Assembly: GCA_947259925.1 (NCBI GenBank)
Contig: CAMYOG010000056.1
Location: 1 to 59,446, forward strand
DNA: 59,446 nucleotides
Direction: 5' to 3'
Origin: Thermoanaerobaculia bacterium
GTDB taxonomy: Bacteria > Acidobacteriota > Thermoanaerobaculia > Multivoradales > JAHEKO01
Under the pieces are notes generated by a model, which saw only the letters and a program-made list of their open reading frames with translations, did no database searches and was not told the origin of the DNA. Shown one piece after another: positions 1-9,002 of this stretch. The first letter of the stretch is position 1. Each line of letters starts with the position of its first letter. The position numbers and the translations under genes were made by a program.

Positions 1-1
1 G

Positions 2-616
2 ATCAAGTCTCAGCTCAGCCCGTTCTCACGCGGCAGCCTGCCCCTGGACAACAAGCTCGCCGCGCGCCGGGTCGGTCCGGTCGGACACGGCTACCGGGCC
101 GCGGTGGGCGAGGCGCCGGCGGCGTTCCTCTCCCAGTCCTACCGCAAGGGAGCGCTGATCCTGCACATGCTCCACAACCTGACCAGGATCGCTTCCGGGG
201 ACGATCGGATCTTCTACGACGTACTGAGCGACTTCTTCACCACCAACACTGGGCGCTACCCGACCACCGAGGACTTCCGGGCGGCCCTGGAGCGCCACGC
301 CGACGGCGAGTGGGACTGGTTCTTCGACCAGTGGGTCTACTCCGCCGCGGTGCCGGCCTACGAATGGCGCGCCCGGGTGATCGACGGCTCCGAGGGTAGC
401 CACCGGGTCGAGCTCGAGGTCCGTCAGGAGGGCGTCCCGGAGGACTTCACCATGCTGGTGCCGGTGCGGCTGGAGTTCGACGGCGGAGAAGAGGAGGAGT
501 TGCTAGTGACCGTTGAGCAGCCGGAGCAGACCTTGACCATCGACGTCGAACGGCGGCCCCGCAAGGTGGTCTTCAACCCCGACTATGCGGTCCTGGCCAA
601 GACCAGGAAACGCTGA
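2..616 (+). CDS. M1 family aminopeptidase, C-terminal part (5' end outside window)
   Basis: The frame is open from base 2, so this is the 3' part of a longer gene. The visible 204 residues contain a segment with SYRKGALILHMLHNL, then FYDVLSDFFTTNTGRYPTTEDF and FFDQWVYSAAVPAYEW. These match the C-terminal half of the gluzincin catalytic domain and the following region of M1 zinc aminopeptidases, where a helical segment precedes the FFxQWxxxxGxPxY block. The HEXXH zinc site must lie upstream of the window. The end (residues about 130-204) looks like the beta-sandwich that follows in secreted M1 enzymes. Family function: release of N-terminal amino acids from peptides. The ATG at 104 is internal and not a likely start. 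The family call is sound; the exact subfamily cannot be given. Confidence 0.8.
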   Translation: MKSQLSPFSRGSLPLDNKLAARRVGPVGHGYRAAVGEAPAAFLSQSYRKGALILHMLHNLTRIASGDDRIFYDVLSDFFTTNTGRYPTTEDFRAALERHADGEWDWFFDQWVYSAAVPAYEWRARVIDGSEGSHRVELEVRQEGVPEDFTMLVPVRLEFDGGEEEELLVTVEQPEQTLTIDVERRPRKVVFNPDYAVLAKTRKR

Positions 617-691
617 TCCGCCCGAAGGACGCCTCCAGGCCAACGGTCAGACGGCCGACTGCGGGTCCGGTATCGGCTACTATCCGGCGCA

Positions 692-2290
692 ATGCCCCGC
701 GGCAAAGTCTCGACCGGTGGCCTCGGGCTGCTGCTCATCCTGCTCCTGGCTTGCACTCCGGCCGCGGAGACTCCGCCCCCGGCCGCCGGACCGGTGCCGG
801 GCGGCACTCTGCTCGCCTCGATCCTGACCGACATCGACACCGTCAACGATCTGATCAGCTCCGGATCGACGCACCAGCGCAACGTCGAGCGACTCCTGTT
901 CCTGGAGCTGGCGCGTGAGAACGACAACTTCAAAGAGGGCCCGGCGACCTTCGAGCCGCAGCTCGCCGAGCGCTGGGAGTTCTCGGACGACGGCCTGACA
1001 CTGACCTTCCACCTGCGGGAGAGCTCGTGGAGCGATGGCGCGCCGCTCACCGCCGAAGACGTGCGCTGGACGTGGCAGGCCCAGATCGACCCGGAGGTCG
1101 CCTGGCGACACCGGCGCAGCAAGTCGTCGATCGAAGACGTGGAGGTCCTCGATTCGCGCACCGTGCGCTTCCACTTCGGCGCCACCTCGCCGGACCAGCT
1201 CGAGGACGCCAACCGGGGCGGCATCCTCCCCAGACACGTCTGGAGCGGCAAGCCGTTCTCGGAATGGCGCTCGGCCGGCGGCTGGTTCGCCGAGACGATC
1301 GTCACCAGCGGACCGTTCCGCGTCGAGGAGTGGCGGCCCAACCAGGAGCTTGTTCTACGCCGTAACGAGCGCTACTACCGCACCGGCTTCCCCCTCCTGG
1401 ACCGCTTCGTGGTCCGGGTGATTCCGGAGAAGCCGAGTCAGGTCCGTCAGCTGCTCGGCGGCTCGATCGACTACCTGCAGATCCTGCCACCGGATCAGAT
1501 CGAGCGGATCGAAGCCGACCCGGACACGGCTGTGGACGCCTACTGGGGTCGGCGGTTCGACTATCTTTGCTGGAACACCCGTCGCGCTCCCATGGACAAC
1601 GCCGAGACCCGGCGCGCCCTGACGCTTGCGATCGACCGTCAGGCGATCGTTGACTCGATCTATCGGGGCTACGCGAAGGTCGGTATCACTGGCGTCCTCT
1701 CTACGACCTGGGCGTTCGATCCGACGCTCGAGCCGTGGCCGTTCGAGCCCCGGGAAGCCGAGCGACTCCTGATCGCCGCCGGCTTCGATGGGACCGACGA
1801 GGACGGCATGCGCCTGGAGCTCGAGCTCCTGGTGCAGAACGGCAACCGGGTCCATCTGGATTCCGCGACCCTGATCCAGGCGCAGCTGGCGCGGGTGGGA
1901 GTGCGGCTCAAGCTGCGGCCGGTCGAGTTCCAGACCTGGGTAGACAGGCTCAAGAAGGGCGACTTCGACGCCGCGATCGGCGGCTGGGACATACCGTCGT
2001 CGCTCGACATGTCCTTCGCCTTTCACACCGAAGAGATTGGCAAGTTCAACTTCGGCGGCTACTCCAACGCCGAGCTGGACGGGTTGCTCGACGCCGCCCG
2101 GCGGGCGACCTCCGTGGAGGAGCGCCGCCCCCTATTGCACGAGATCCAGGCGGTGCTGCATCACGATCAGCCCTACACTTTTCTCTGGGAGCCGCAGATT
2201 CTCAACGCCCGGCGGGCGCGGGTCCGCGACAGCCGGCCCAACGCGCTGAGTGCGTTCTACAACATCGATGAGTGGTGGTTGGGGGAATAG
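692..2290 (+). CDS. ABC transporter substrate-binding lipoprotein, family 5 (peptide/nickel type)
   Basis: The 532-residue product begins with a lipoprotein signal (hydrophobic LGLLLILLLAC, lipobox Cys near residue 24) and a short Pro/Ala-rich linker. The rest has the usual family-5 solute-binding layout: FEPQLAERWEFSDDGLTLTFHLRE near residues 90-110, SDGAPLTAEDVRWTW, a long central body, and a C-terminal YTFLWEPQ segment. Such proteins sit outside the membrane and hand di- or oligopeptides, less often nickel or glycosides, to an ABC permease. No permease or ATPase gene is adjacent, so this is an orphan binding protein or one that works with transporter subunits elsewhere. It lies 75 bp after the M1 aminopeptidase on the same strand, which fits peptide uptake. 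No clear ribosome binding site precedes the ATG, so the start is chosen from the lipoprotein signal. Confidence 0.9.
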   Translation: MPRGKVSTGGLGLLLILLLACTPAAETPPPAAGPVPGGTLLASILTDIDTVNDLISSGSTHQRNVERLLFLELARENDNFKEGPATFEPQLAERWEFSDDGLTLTFHLRESSWSDGAPLTAEDVRWTWQAQIDPEVAWRHRRSKSSIEDVEVLDSRTVRFHFGATSPDQLEDANRGGILPRHVWSGKPFSEWRSAGGWFAETIVTSGPFRVEEWRPNQELVLRRNERYYRTGFPLLDRFVVRVIPEKPSQVRQLLGGSIDYLQILPPDQIERIEADPDTAVDAYWGRRFDYLCWNTRRAPMDNAETRRALTLAIDRQAIVDSIYRGYAKVGITGVLSTTWAFDPTLEPWPFEPREAERLLIAAGFDGTDEDGMRLELELLVQNGNRVHLDSATLIQAQLARVGVRLKLRPVEFQTWVDRLKKGDFDAAIGGWDIPSSLDMSFAFHTEEIGKFNFGGYSNAELDGLLDAARRATSVEERRPLLHEIQAVLHHDQPYTFLWEPQILNARRARVRDSRPNALSAFYNIDEWWLGE

Positions 2291-2322
2291 GCGCAGGTCG
2301 CCTGCGAGGAGGGAGCCGGGGA

Positions 2323-2437
2323 GGGGGTCGGCTGTGTCACCGCCTGGGCTGTCGGGCGCTTCGCACCTTGGATGGGAGGCTCCGGTGGAGGTGGGGGCGC
2401 CCTCCTTTATGCCCTGGCGGCAACACAGCCGACCCCC
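2323..2437. repeat. 15-bp perfect inverted repeat around about 85 bp
   Basis: GGGGGTCGGCTGTGT at 2323-2337 is repeated as its exact reverse complement at 2423-2437. The element lies between the stop of the substrate-binding protein (2290) and the stop of the ZIP gene (2479), which converge. It could act as a bidirectional terminator or be a small palindromic mobile element. There is no T tract next to either arm, so a simple intrinsic terminator is unlikely. Confidence 0.6.
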
Positions 2438-2478
2438 GCCGCGCACCCAACGCGGGGCTTGCTCTATGCAGGCGTACG

Positions 2479-3297
2479 CTAGATCCAGAGGGCCAGGAGG
2501 GCCATGAGGGCCAGGCCGAGGGTGGCGAACAGCCACTTCATGAATCGGCTGCCGGGGCGCAGGAACTCGTCCTGGATGATGTCGAGTGACGCGATGTAGA
2601 TGAAGGTGCCGGCCGCGAGGGCGAGGACGGCGGCGTCGACGTGGCGCTCCGCGCCGCTCCGGATGATCCGATTGAGCGCGATCCCGAGCAGGATGCCGAT
2701 CGGCGTCATGGCCGCGAAGAGCGCCGCCAGTCGCAGGCTCCGACGCTTTTCGATGCCGCTGCGCGCCAGGCTGACCCCGAGCGCGAAGCCCGCCGTCGCC
2801 TTGTGGACGAAGATCGCCGCGAAGATGATCAGGCCGTTGGTGAACGAGTCCTGGGTGCCGAGGGCGAGTCCCGCCAGCATCGAGTGGAGCGACAGCGCGA
2901 CCACCAGCACGTACGGGTAGAAGCCGCCCGAGCCGGCCTCCGCCCCTACGTGTCCGTGATGCTCCTCGATGCAGTCGTGACCGTGATGGTGGACGATCTC
3001 GTGGGCCGGCTCGGGTAGCAGAACGTGCTCGAAGAGCAGGCTGGCGGCGAACGCCGCGGTCGCCAGCACGAACGCGATCGGGTAGTTCCAGCCCAGCTCG
3101 GTCCAGGCGGCCTGGGCCTCTCCGAGCATGTGGATGAGGCCGATGCCCAGGAAGATGCCGGCGCTGAAAGCGTTGCCCCAGCTCATGAAGCGACCGCCGC
3201 TAGCCGCTGCCCGGCTCAACAGGGGCAGCGACGAACCGATCCAGCCCGCCAGAAGGATTCCCAGCAGAAAGAGGAGTTTGACGGTGAGCAGCTCCAC
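2479..3297 (-). CDS. ZIP family metal transporter
   Basis: The product from GTG 3297 has 272 residues and is a multi-pass membrane protein of the ZIP (zinc/iron permease) type. It shows FSAGIFLGIGLIHMLGEA in an early helix, a His-rich loop (HEIVHHHGHDCIEEHHGH) in the middle, and the family signature SLHSMLAGLALG followed by HKATAGFALGVSLARSG, the paired helices that carry the metal-site His residues. ZIP proteins move zinc, iron or manganese into the cytoplasm. The frame stays open upstream to 3522, but that extension overlaps the divergent DUF2237 gene and reads as non-coding, so I start at the GTG just before the first helix. No strong ribosome binding site is visible, so the start is uncertain by several residues. 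Regulation by metal is likely for the family but no operator can be seen. Confidence 0.88.
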   Translation of the reverse strand: MELLTVKLLFLLGILLAGWIGSSLPLLSRAAASGGRFMSWGNAFSAGIFLGIGLIHMLGEAQAAWTELGWNYPIAFVLATAAFAASLLFEHVLLPEPAHEIVHHHGHDCIEEHHGHVGAEAGSGGFYPYVLVVALSLHSMLAGLALGTQDSFTNGLIIFAAIFVHKATAGFALGVSLARSGIEKRRSLRLAALFAAMTPIGILLGIALNRIIRSGAERHVDAAVLALAAGTFIYIASLDIIQDEFLRPGSRFMKWLFATLGLALMALLALWI

Positions 3298-3405
3298 TGT
3301 GAGGCAGTCTGGCAGAACCGGCGGGGGGCTCACAAGACGAGGGTTGGTGGGGGCTGAGAAGTGGTCGCCGGCTGGATAGAATCCTCCCCTGGCGGAGAAT
3401 GCGGA

Positions 3406-3780
3406 GTGACCAAGGGTAGAAACGTACTCGGGACCGAGATCGAGAGCTGCTGCACGTCGCCGATGACCGGTTTCTATCGAGACGGCTGCTGCAACACCGG
3501 GGCCGAGGACCTCGGGGCTCATGTAGTCTGTGCAGAGGTGACCGAGGAGTTCCTCGAGTTCTCGCGGAGTGCTGGAAACGATCTGAGCTCGCCGGTACCA
3601 TGGATGGGCTTCCCCGGGCTAATCCCGGGAGATCGATGGTGTGTCTGCGCGGCCCGCTGGCGCGAGGCACTCGACGCGGGCAAGGCGCCGCCGGTCGTGC
3701 TGGCGGCGACGCACGAGCGAGCACTCGAGTTCGTCTCGCTCGACGACCTCAAGCAGCACGCTCTGGACCTGGCTTCCTGA
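3406..3780 (+). CDS. DUF2237 family protein
   Basis: A 124-residue product that matches the DUF2237 pattern almost end to end: NVLGTEIESCC, SPMTGFYRDGCCNTG, a VCAEVTEEFLEFSRSAGNDLS block, and GFPGLIPGDRWCVCAARW. The conserved CC, C and CxC cysteines suggest a metal or redox site, but no biochemical function is established for the family. I choose the GTG at 3406 because GGAG lies about 10 bases upstream; the frame is open further upstream (GTG 3361) without family similarity. The gene stands 25 bp before the ankyrin/propeller gene and may be the first gene of that + strand run. It diverges from the ZIP gene. Confidence 0.88.
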   Translation: MTKGRNVLGTEIESCCTSPMTGFYRDGCCNTGAEDLGAHVVCAEVTEEFLEFSRSAGNDLSSPVPWMGFPGLIPGDRWCVCAARWREALDAGKAPPVVLAATHERALEFVSLDDLKQHALDLAS

Positions 3781-3805
3781 GCGTCCCCACCGAAAGAGAG
3801 AAGAG

Positions 3806-5992
3806 ATGCGAGCGACTCGAAAGACGTTCTTGCTGTCGATCCTGCTCGTCCTGGCGGTCTCGACTGGGGCGAGTGCCGACGATCGGCAGGCCCTGTTCGA
3901 TGCGGCACGCGCCGGCGACGTCGACCAGGTCCGCAGCCTGATCGGCGCCGGCGTGGCGGTCGATTCCGCCGACAAGTACGGCACCACCGCCCTGGCGATG
4001 GCGGCCCGTGGCGGTCATACCGCAGTCGTTCGATTCCTGCTCGAGAGTGACGCCGACCCGAACCTCGAGGAGGGTTTCTACGGCACCAGTCCGCTCACCC
4101 TGCTGCTGTTCATGGGCGGTGATGACGAGTCCAGCACGGTCGAGATCGCCAAGCTCCTACTCGAGCACGGAGCCGACGATCGGGCGCAGGCGCTCGGCGC
4201 CGGGATCCAGCGGCAGAATCTGGAGCTCGTCCGCGCGGCGGTCGAGTCGGGACCGATACTCGAGTCGATGCTCGCCAGATTCCGCGCCGGTGCGCGCAAC
4301 ATGGACCCGGCGCTCAAAGAGATCCTGGACAGTGCCGAGAGCCGACCCGACCCGCCGCCGCCGGTCTACACCGCCGACGATCTCGAACCGTTCGTCGGCC
4401 GCTTCGAGGGATTCGCCACCAGCACCTTCATCGAGGTCAGCGTCAAGAGCGACCGCCTTCTCGCCGCCGTCGACGGCGGCGAGCCCCAGGAGCTGGAGGT
4501 GACCGCCGAGCGAACGTTCCGCAACCAGGAGGCGGGCCTGACCGCTACCTTCTTCGGGCGGGCGGGCACGATCGAAGGGATTCAGCTGATGCTGCCGGGC
4601 GCCGCGCCGCAGAGCCTGCGCCGGAGCGTCGCCGAGCCGATGGGTGCCGAAGCGTTCAGCGGCGCCGGCGAAGCGGTCGTCCCCGGGGCGAGCGCGCCGA
4701 CGGTCAACTGGCCCGCCTTTCGCGGCGCCGGTGCGGCCGGTATCGGCGACGGCGTCGACGCGCCGGTCGAGTGGGACCTCGAGAGTGGCGACGGGATCCT
4801 CTGGAGCGTCGACGTTCCGGGTCTGGGCAACTCGAGTCCGGTGGTCTGGGGCGACGCCGTCTTTTTGACCACCGCCGTGGCCAAAGGTGCCGAACAGAAG
4901 ATCCGGACCGGGCTGACCGGCGCCGGCGATCCGGTCGACGAGTCGGTCGAGCACCGTTGGCTGGTGCTCGCGTTCGACAAGAAGACCGGCCGACAGCTGT
5001 GGGAGACCGAGGTCGGCCGCGCCGTGCCGCTCACCAAGCGGCACTTCAAGGCCACCCAGGCGAACTCGACCCCGGTTACCGACGGCGAGCATCTGGTGGT
5101 CGTCTTTCCGACCGCCGGGCTGGCGTGTCTGGGCCTCGATGGCGAGATCCACTGGCAGCACGAGCTGGGCAGCCTCAACGCCGGCGCCTTCACCGATCCG
5201 ACGATCGAGTGGGGATTCGCCAGCAGCCCGTTCCTCTACGGCTCGACCGTCATCCAACAGGTCGACGTGCACGGCGGCCAGTACATCGCGGCGTGGGATC
5301 TCGGGTCCGGCGACAAGGTCTGGAGGACCGAGCGCCAGGTCGCCCCTTCGTGGGCGACCCCGAACGTCCTGCCCGGCCCGGAGGGCGACGAGCTGGTGGT
5401 CAACGGCTCGACCATCCACGGCTACGATCCGAAATCCGGCGAGGAGCTGTGGAGCCTGGCGCCGAACTCGGAGCTGGTGATCGCCACCCCGGTGATCGGT
5501 AACGGCCGAGCGTACATTTCGGCCGGCTATCCGCCGGTCAAGCCGATCTACGCCATCGAGCCCGGCCTGCGGGGCGCCCACGAGGTCGATCCGCGCGCCG
5601 GCGACGAGGCGGTCGCCTGGAGCCACGGTATCGGCGGGGCATATATGCCGACGCCGCTGCTCTACCGGGGAATCTTCTACATCGTCCATCACAACGGCCG
5701 GATCGTCGCCTATGACGCGGCGAGCGGCGTTGCCATCTACAAGAGCCGCTTCTCGAAAGGCGGCACCTTCACCGGCTCGCCGGTGGCGGTCAACGGCAAG
5801 CTCTACATGGGTACCGAGGAGGGGCGACTCTACGTCCTGATGGCGGGCCCCAAGTACCAGGAGCTGGCGGTCAACGAAATTCAGGAGCCGCTGATGGCGA
5901 CTCCCGCGGTCTCGGAAGGCGTTCTGTTCCTGCGGACGCCGAGCAGACTGATCGCGGTCGCCCGGCCGCAGAACGAGGAGGAAGCACGATGA
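3806..5992 (+). CDS. Secreted ankyrin-repeat / PQQ-like beta-propeller fusion protein
   Basis: The ATG at 3806 follows AGAGAGAAG and gives 728 residues starting with a signal peptide (KTFLLSILLVLAVSTGASA). Residues about 28-190 are ankyrin repeats (LFDAARAGDVDQVRSLIGAG, YGTTALAMAARGGHTAVVRFLLE, EIAKLLLEHGAD). Residues about 195-290 resemble a small DUF3471-like beta domain. From about residue 300 to the end is a PQQ-like seven- or eight-bladed propeller, with blades such as ILWSVDVPGLGNSSPVVWGDAVFLTT, YIAAWDLGSGDKVWRTE and IVAYDAASGVAIYK. Propellers of this type often bind pyrroloquinoline quinone in dehydrogenases, but the catalytic Asp and calcium site cannot be judged here and many relatives are non-catalytic. 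Its stop overlaps the start of the next gene (ATGA), so the two are co-translated. Function unknown; a periplasmic binding or scaffold role is plausible. Confidence 0.85.
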   Translation: MRATRKTFLLSILLVLAVSTGASADDRQALFDAARAGDVDQVRSLIGAGVAVDSADKYGTTALAMAARGGHTAVVRFLLESDADPNLEEGFYGTSPLTLLLFMGGDDESSTVEIAKLLLEHGADDRAQALGAGIQRQNLELVRAAVESGPILESMLARFRAGARNMDPALKEILDSAESRPDPPPPVYTADDLEPFVGRFEGFATSTFIEVSVKSDRLLAAVDGGEPQELEVTAERTFRNQEAGLTATFFGRAGTIEGIQLMLPGAAPQSLRRSVAEPMGAEAFSGAGEAVVPGASAPTVNWPAFRGAGAAGIGDGVDAPVEWDLESGDGILWSVDVPGLGNSSPVVWGDAVFLTTAVAKGAEQKIRTGLTGAGDPVDESVEHRWLVLAFDKKTGRQLWETEVGRAVPLTKRHFKATQANSTPVTDGEHLVVVFPTAGLACLGLDGEIHWQHELGSLNAGAFTDPTIEWGFASSPFLYGSTVIQQVDVHGGQYIAAWDLGSGDKVWRTERQVAPSWATPNVLPGPEGDELVVNGSTIHGYDPKSGEELWSLAPNSELVIATPVIGNGRAYISAGYPPVKPIYAIEPGLRGAHEVDPRAGDEAVAWSHGIGGAYMPTPLLYRGIFYIVHHNGRIVAYDAASGVAIYKSRFSKGGTFTGSPVAVNGKLYMGTEEGRLYVLMAGPKYQELAVNEIQEPLMATPAVSEGVLFLRTPSRLIAVARPQNEEEAR

Positions 5993-7119
5993 ATCCGGTC
6001 ATTTCACGTCCGTTGTGCGGTCTACTGTTCACGCTGCTGGTCATCGGCCTGGTCCCGGCGTCGGCCGCAGAGGAGCCCGCGTACGAGGAGAGCGATTTCC
6101 TCAACCGCGTCCGCCGGCTCACCTTCGAAGGGCGGCGCGCCGGCGAGGGCTATTTCTCGCCCGACGGTAACCAGCTCGTCTTTCAGAGCGAGCGCTACGA
6201 AGGCAATCCGTTCTTCCAGATCTACCTGATGGACATGATGACCGGCGAGAGCCGTCTGGTGTCGCCCGGCCCAGGTAAGACCACCTGCGCCTTCATCCGT
6301 CCGGGCGCGGGGGACATCCTGTTCGGCTCCACGCACCACGACCCCGAGTCCGAAGCGCTACAGCGCGCCGAGCTCGAGGCACGCGCAGCCGGCGAGGAGA
6401 AGCGCTACTCGTGGGACTACGACCCGGAGATGGAGATCTGGGTGGCCGCCGGCGACGGCAGTGGGCTGACCCGGCTGACCGACGTGCGCGGCTACGACGC
6501 CGAGGGGAGCTACTCGCCGGACGGCGAGTGGATCGTCTTCTCGTCGATGCGCGACGCCTACAACCGTGAGCTGACCGAGGAGGAGATCAAGATTCTCGAG
6601 GTCAATCCGGCGTACTTCGCCGAGATCTACCTGATGCGCGCGGATGGCACCGACCAGCGTCGGCTGACCGACGCTCCCGGCTATGACGGCGGACCGTTCT
6701 TCAGCACCGACGGCTCGAAGATTGTCTGGCGCCGGTTCGACGAGGAGGGGCTGACCGCAGACGTCTGGACGATGAACGTGGACGGCACCGACCAGTATCG
6801 GGTGACCGACTTCGGCGCCATGAGCTGGGCACCCTACGAGCATCCGTCCGGCGAGTACATCTTCTTCGCCTCCAACAAGCTCGGCTTTTCGAACTTCGAG
6901 GTCTATATCGTCGACGCTGCGGGGCTCAAGGAGCCGGTGCAGGTGACCTACACCGACGGCTTCGACGGCCTGCCGGTGCCCAGTCCTGACGGCAGCAAGC
7001 TGGTCTGGACCTCGACCCGCCACCAGGGGGAAGGGGGCCAGCTCTACATGGGGGACTGGAATCACGAGGCGGCGCTCGAGGCGCTCGAGCGCTCGCCGCA
7101 GCGCGAGCGACCGGAGTGA
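5989..7119 (+). CDS. TolB-like (PD40/WD40-like) beta-propeller protein, secreted
   Basis: A 376-residue protein with a signal peptide (LLFTLLVIGLVPASAAEE). It carries repeated PD40 blades: EGYFSPDGNQLVFQSE, GSYSPDGEWIVFSSMRD, PFFSTDGSKIVWRRFD, and a last SPDGSKLVWTSTRHQG. This is the fold of TolB C-terminal domains and of DPP-type peptidase N-terminal propellers, but there is no hydrolase domain and no TolB N-terminal domain, so it is a stand-alone propeller. The ATGA overlap with the preceding gene and the 56-bp gap before the M28 peptidase suggest one operon of periplasmic proteins. A ligand or partner cannot be named. Confidence 0.85.
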   Translation: MNPVISRPLCGLLFTLLVIGLVPASAAEEPAYEESDFLNRVRRLTFEGRRAGEGYFSPDGNQLVFQSERYEGNPFFQIYLMDMMTGESRLVSPGPGKTTCAFIRPGAGDILFGSTHHDPESEALQRAELEARAAGEEKRYSWDYDPEMEIWVAAGDGSGLTRLTDVRGYDAEGSYSPDGEWIVFSSMRDAYNRELTEEEIKILEVNPAYFAEIYLMRADGTDQRRLTDAPGYDGGPFFSTDGSKIVWRRFDEEGLTADVWTMNVDGTDQYRVTDFGAMSWAPYEHPSGEYIFFASNKLGFSNFEVYIVDAAGLKEPVQVTYTDGFDGLPVPSPDGSKLVWTSTRHQGEGGQLYMGDWNHEAALEALERSPQRERPE

Positions 7120-7175
7120 AACTACCTACCTGAACGGACTGGGACGTCCCCGTCCGTGGGAGAGAGAATCGAACC

Positions 7176-9002
7176 ATGAAAGAACGAGTCAACCTACGCG
7201 CGATCTGCGCTCTTGCAGTACTCCTGGCGGCTACCCCAGCGATCGGGGCGACCGGCTCCCTGGAGAGCTATGTCACCTATCTGACTTCGGACGAGCTCGA
7301 GGGCCGGTTGACCGGCAGCGGTGGTGAGCGGATGGCGGCCGACTTCATCGCCGGCCAGCTCGGTGAGCTCGGTGCCGAGCCGCTCCCGGGCCAGGAGGAG
7401 TTCAAGATCCCATTCGAGTTCACCGCCGGCACCAACGACGGCGGCACGACCCTCGCCTTGAAGGCCGCCGAGGTGGAGCGGGAGTGGAGCAGCGTCGATT
7501 CGGTCCAGGCGCTGTCGTTCTCCGACAACGCGAGCGTCACCGGCGGCGTGGTCTTCGCCGGCTACGGGCTCGTCCTGCCGGAGAGCCAGGACTTCTTCTA
7601 CGACAGCTACACCGGGCTCGACGTCGAGGGCAAGATCGTCCTGGCACTGCGCTACTTCCCGGAAGACATGGACCAGGAGAGCCGGTCCAAGCTCGCCCGC
7701 TACTCGGGCCTGCGGTACAAGGCTCTGCAGGCACGAGAGCGGGGCGCCAAGGCCCTTCTGGTGGTCGCCGGCCCGCGCTCGCCGAACGCCGGCGAGATCG
7801 TGCCGATGACCTTCGACACCGCGGTATCGGGCTCGGGCATCATCGCGGCCAGCATCAGCGGCGCGGTCGCCGACCAGCTGTTCGAGCACGTCGCGGACAA
7901 GACCCTCGAGCAGGCCCAAGCGTCCCTCGACGACGGCAACCCACACGTCACCGGCTTCGAGATTCCAGGCTTCGAGCTGACCCTCGACGTCAAGGTGGAG
8001 CGCGAGCGGCGCACCGGCTACAACGTGGTCGGAATGCTGGCCGGGACCGACCCGGGCGGCTCCGACAAGCCGTATGTTCTGCTGGGAGCCCACTACGACC
8101 ACCTCGGACGGGGCAAGAATGGCAACTCTCTCGCCAGAGCGGAGGAGGTGGGCGGCATCCACTACGGGGCCGACGACAACGCATCGGGCACCGCGGCTCT
8201 GCTGGAAGCCGGCGCTCGCCTGGTAGGCATGGAGCACAAGCGGAACGTCGTGCTGGCGTTCTGGTCGGGCGAAGAGCTCGGCCTGCTCGGGTCGTCGGCG
8301 TTCCTGAACGGCCCGGACGACGAAGCTCTTCTGGCGGTCGACACTACGGCCGGCTACGTCAACATGGACATGGTGGGCCGGATGAAGGACAACCGGCTGA
8401 CGGTCCAGGCGATCGGCAGCAGCTCTGTCTGGCCGCGCCTGATCGAGCAGAGCAACGTCCCAGTAGGCTTCGACATCCAGACGATGGAGGATCCCTACCT
8501 GCCGACCGACAGCACTGCCTTCAACACCGCGTCGGTGCCGACTCTCAACCTGTTCACCGGCAGCCACGAGGACTATCACCGGCCTTCGGACACGGCCGAG
8601 AAGATCAACTACGAGGATCTCGCGCGCGTGGCACAGTTCGGTGCTCTGGTCACCTACAGGCTGGCGAACATGGACCAGGCTCCTGATTTCGTCAACGTGA
8701 CGCCGAAGCGGCAGGAGGGCGGCAGTCGCGACACCCTGCGCGCGTTCACCGGCACCATTCCCGACTACACGACCGAGGTCGAAGGCCTGCGGCTCTCCGG
8801 AGTCATCGAGGGCGGACCGGCAGCCGAGGCCGGCCTGCAGGAGGGCGACATCATCGTCGGGTTCGCCGGCCAGGAGATCACCAACATCTACGATTACACC
8901 TACGCTCTCGAGGTCGTGAAGATCGGCGAGCCGGTCGCGGTCGTCTTCATGCGCGAAGGTGAGCGGCACGAGGTGACGATGACTCCGACCGCTCGCGATT
9001 GA
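7176..9002 (+). CDS. M28 family metallopeptidase with PA and PDZ domains, secreted
   Basis: The 608-residue product has a signal peptide (residues 1 to about 25). A protease-associated (PA) insert covers roughly residues 110-240 (VVFAGYGLVLPE, GKIVLALRYFPED). The M28 zinc peptidase domain spans about 270-510, and a PDZ domain lies at the C-terminus (about 520-605, LSGVIEGGPAAEAGLQEGDIIVGFAG). The dinuclear zinc ligands can be followed: HYDHLG, ADDNASGT, SGEELGLLGS (catalytic Glu next to a ligand Glu), NMDMVG and HEDYHRPSDTAE. M28 enzymes with a PA domain are aminopeptidases or carboxypeptidases acting outside the cytoplasm. Its stop overlaps the TTG start of the Nudix gene by four bases. One of four M28 genes in this window; this is the only one with PDZ. 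Confidence 0.93.
   Translation: MKERVNLRAICALAVLLAATPAIGATGSLESYVTYLTSDELEGRLTGSGGERMAADFIAGQLGELGAEPLPGQEEFKIPFEFTAGTNDGGTTLALKAAEVEREWSSVDSVQALSFSDNASVTGGVVFAGYGLVLPESQDFFYDSYTGLDVEGKIVLALRYFPEDMDQESRSKLARYSGLRYKALQARERGAKALLVVAGPRSPNAGEIVPMTFDTAVSGSGIIAASISGAVADQLFEHVADKTLEQAQASLDDGNPHVTGFEIPGFELTLDVKVERERRTGYNVVGMLAGTDPGGSDKPYVLLGAHYDHLGRGKNGNSLARAEEVGGIHYGADDNASGTAALLEAGARLVGMEHKRNVVLAFWSGEELGLLGSSAFLNGPDDEALLAVDTTAGYVNMDMVGRMKDNRLTVQAIGSSSVWPRLIEQSNVPVGFDIQTMEDPYLPTDSTAFNTASVPTLNLFTGSHEDYHRPSDTAEKINYEDLARVAQFGALVTYRLANMDQAPDFVNVTPKRQEGGSRDTLRAFTGTIPDYTTEVEGLRLSGVIEGGPAAEAGLQEGDIIVGFAGQEITNIYDYTYALEVVKIGEPVAVVFMREGERHEVTMTPTARD

Noticed and set aside
3298..3522. 75-residue N-terminal extension of the ZIP transporter
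   Set aside because: It overlaps the start of the divergent DUF2237 gene and has no similarity to the family; the transporter begins at the first helix near 3297.
4157..5692. 511-codon minus-strand frame opposite the ankyrin/propeller gene
   Set aside because: Antisense shadow; the propeller blades on the + strand are clear.
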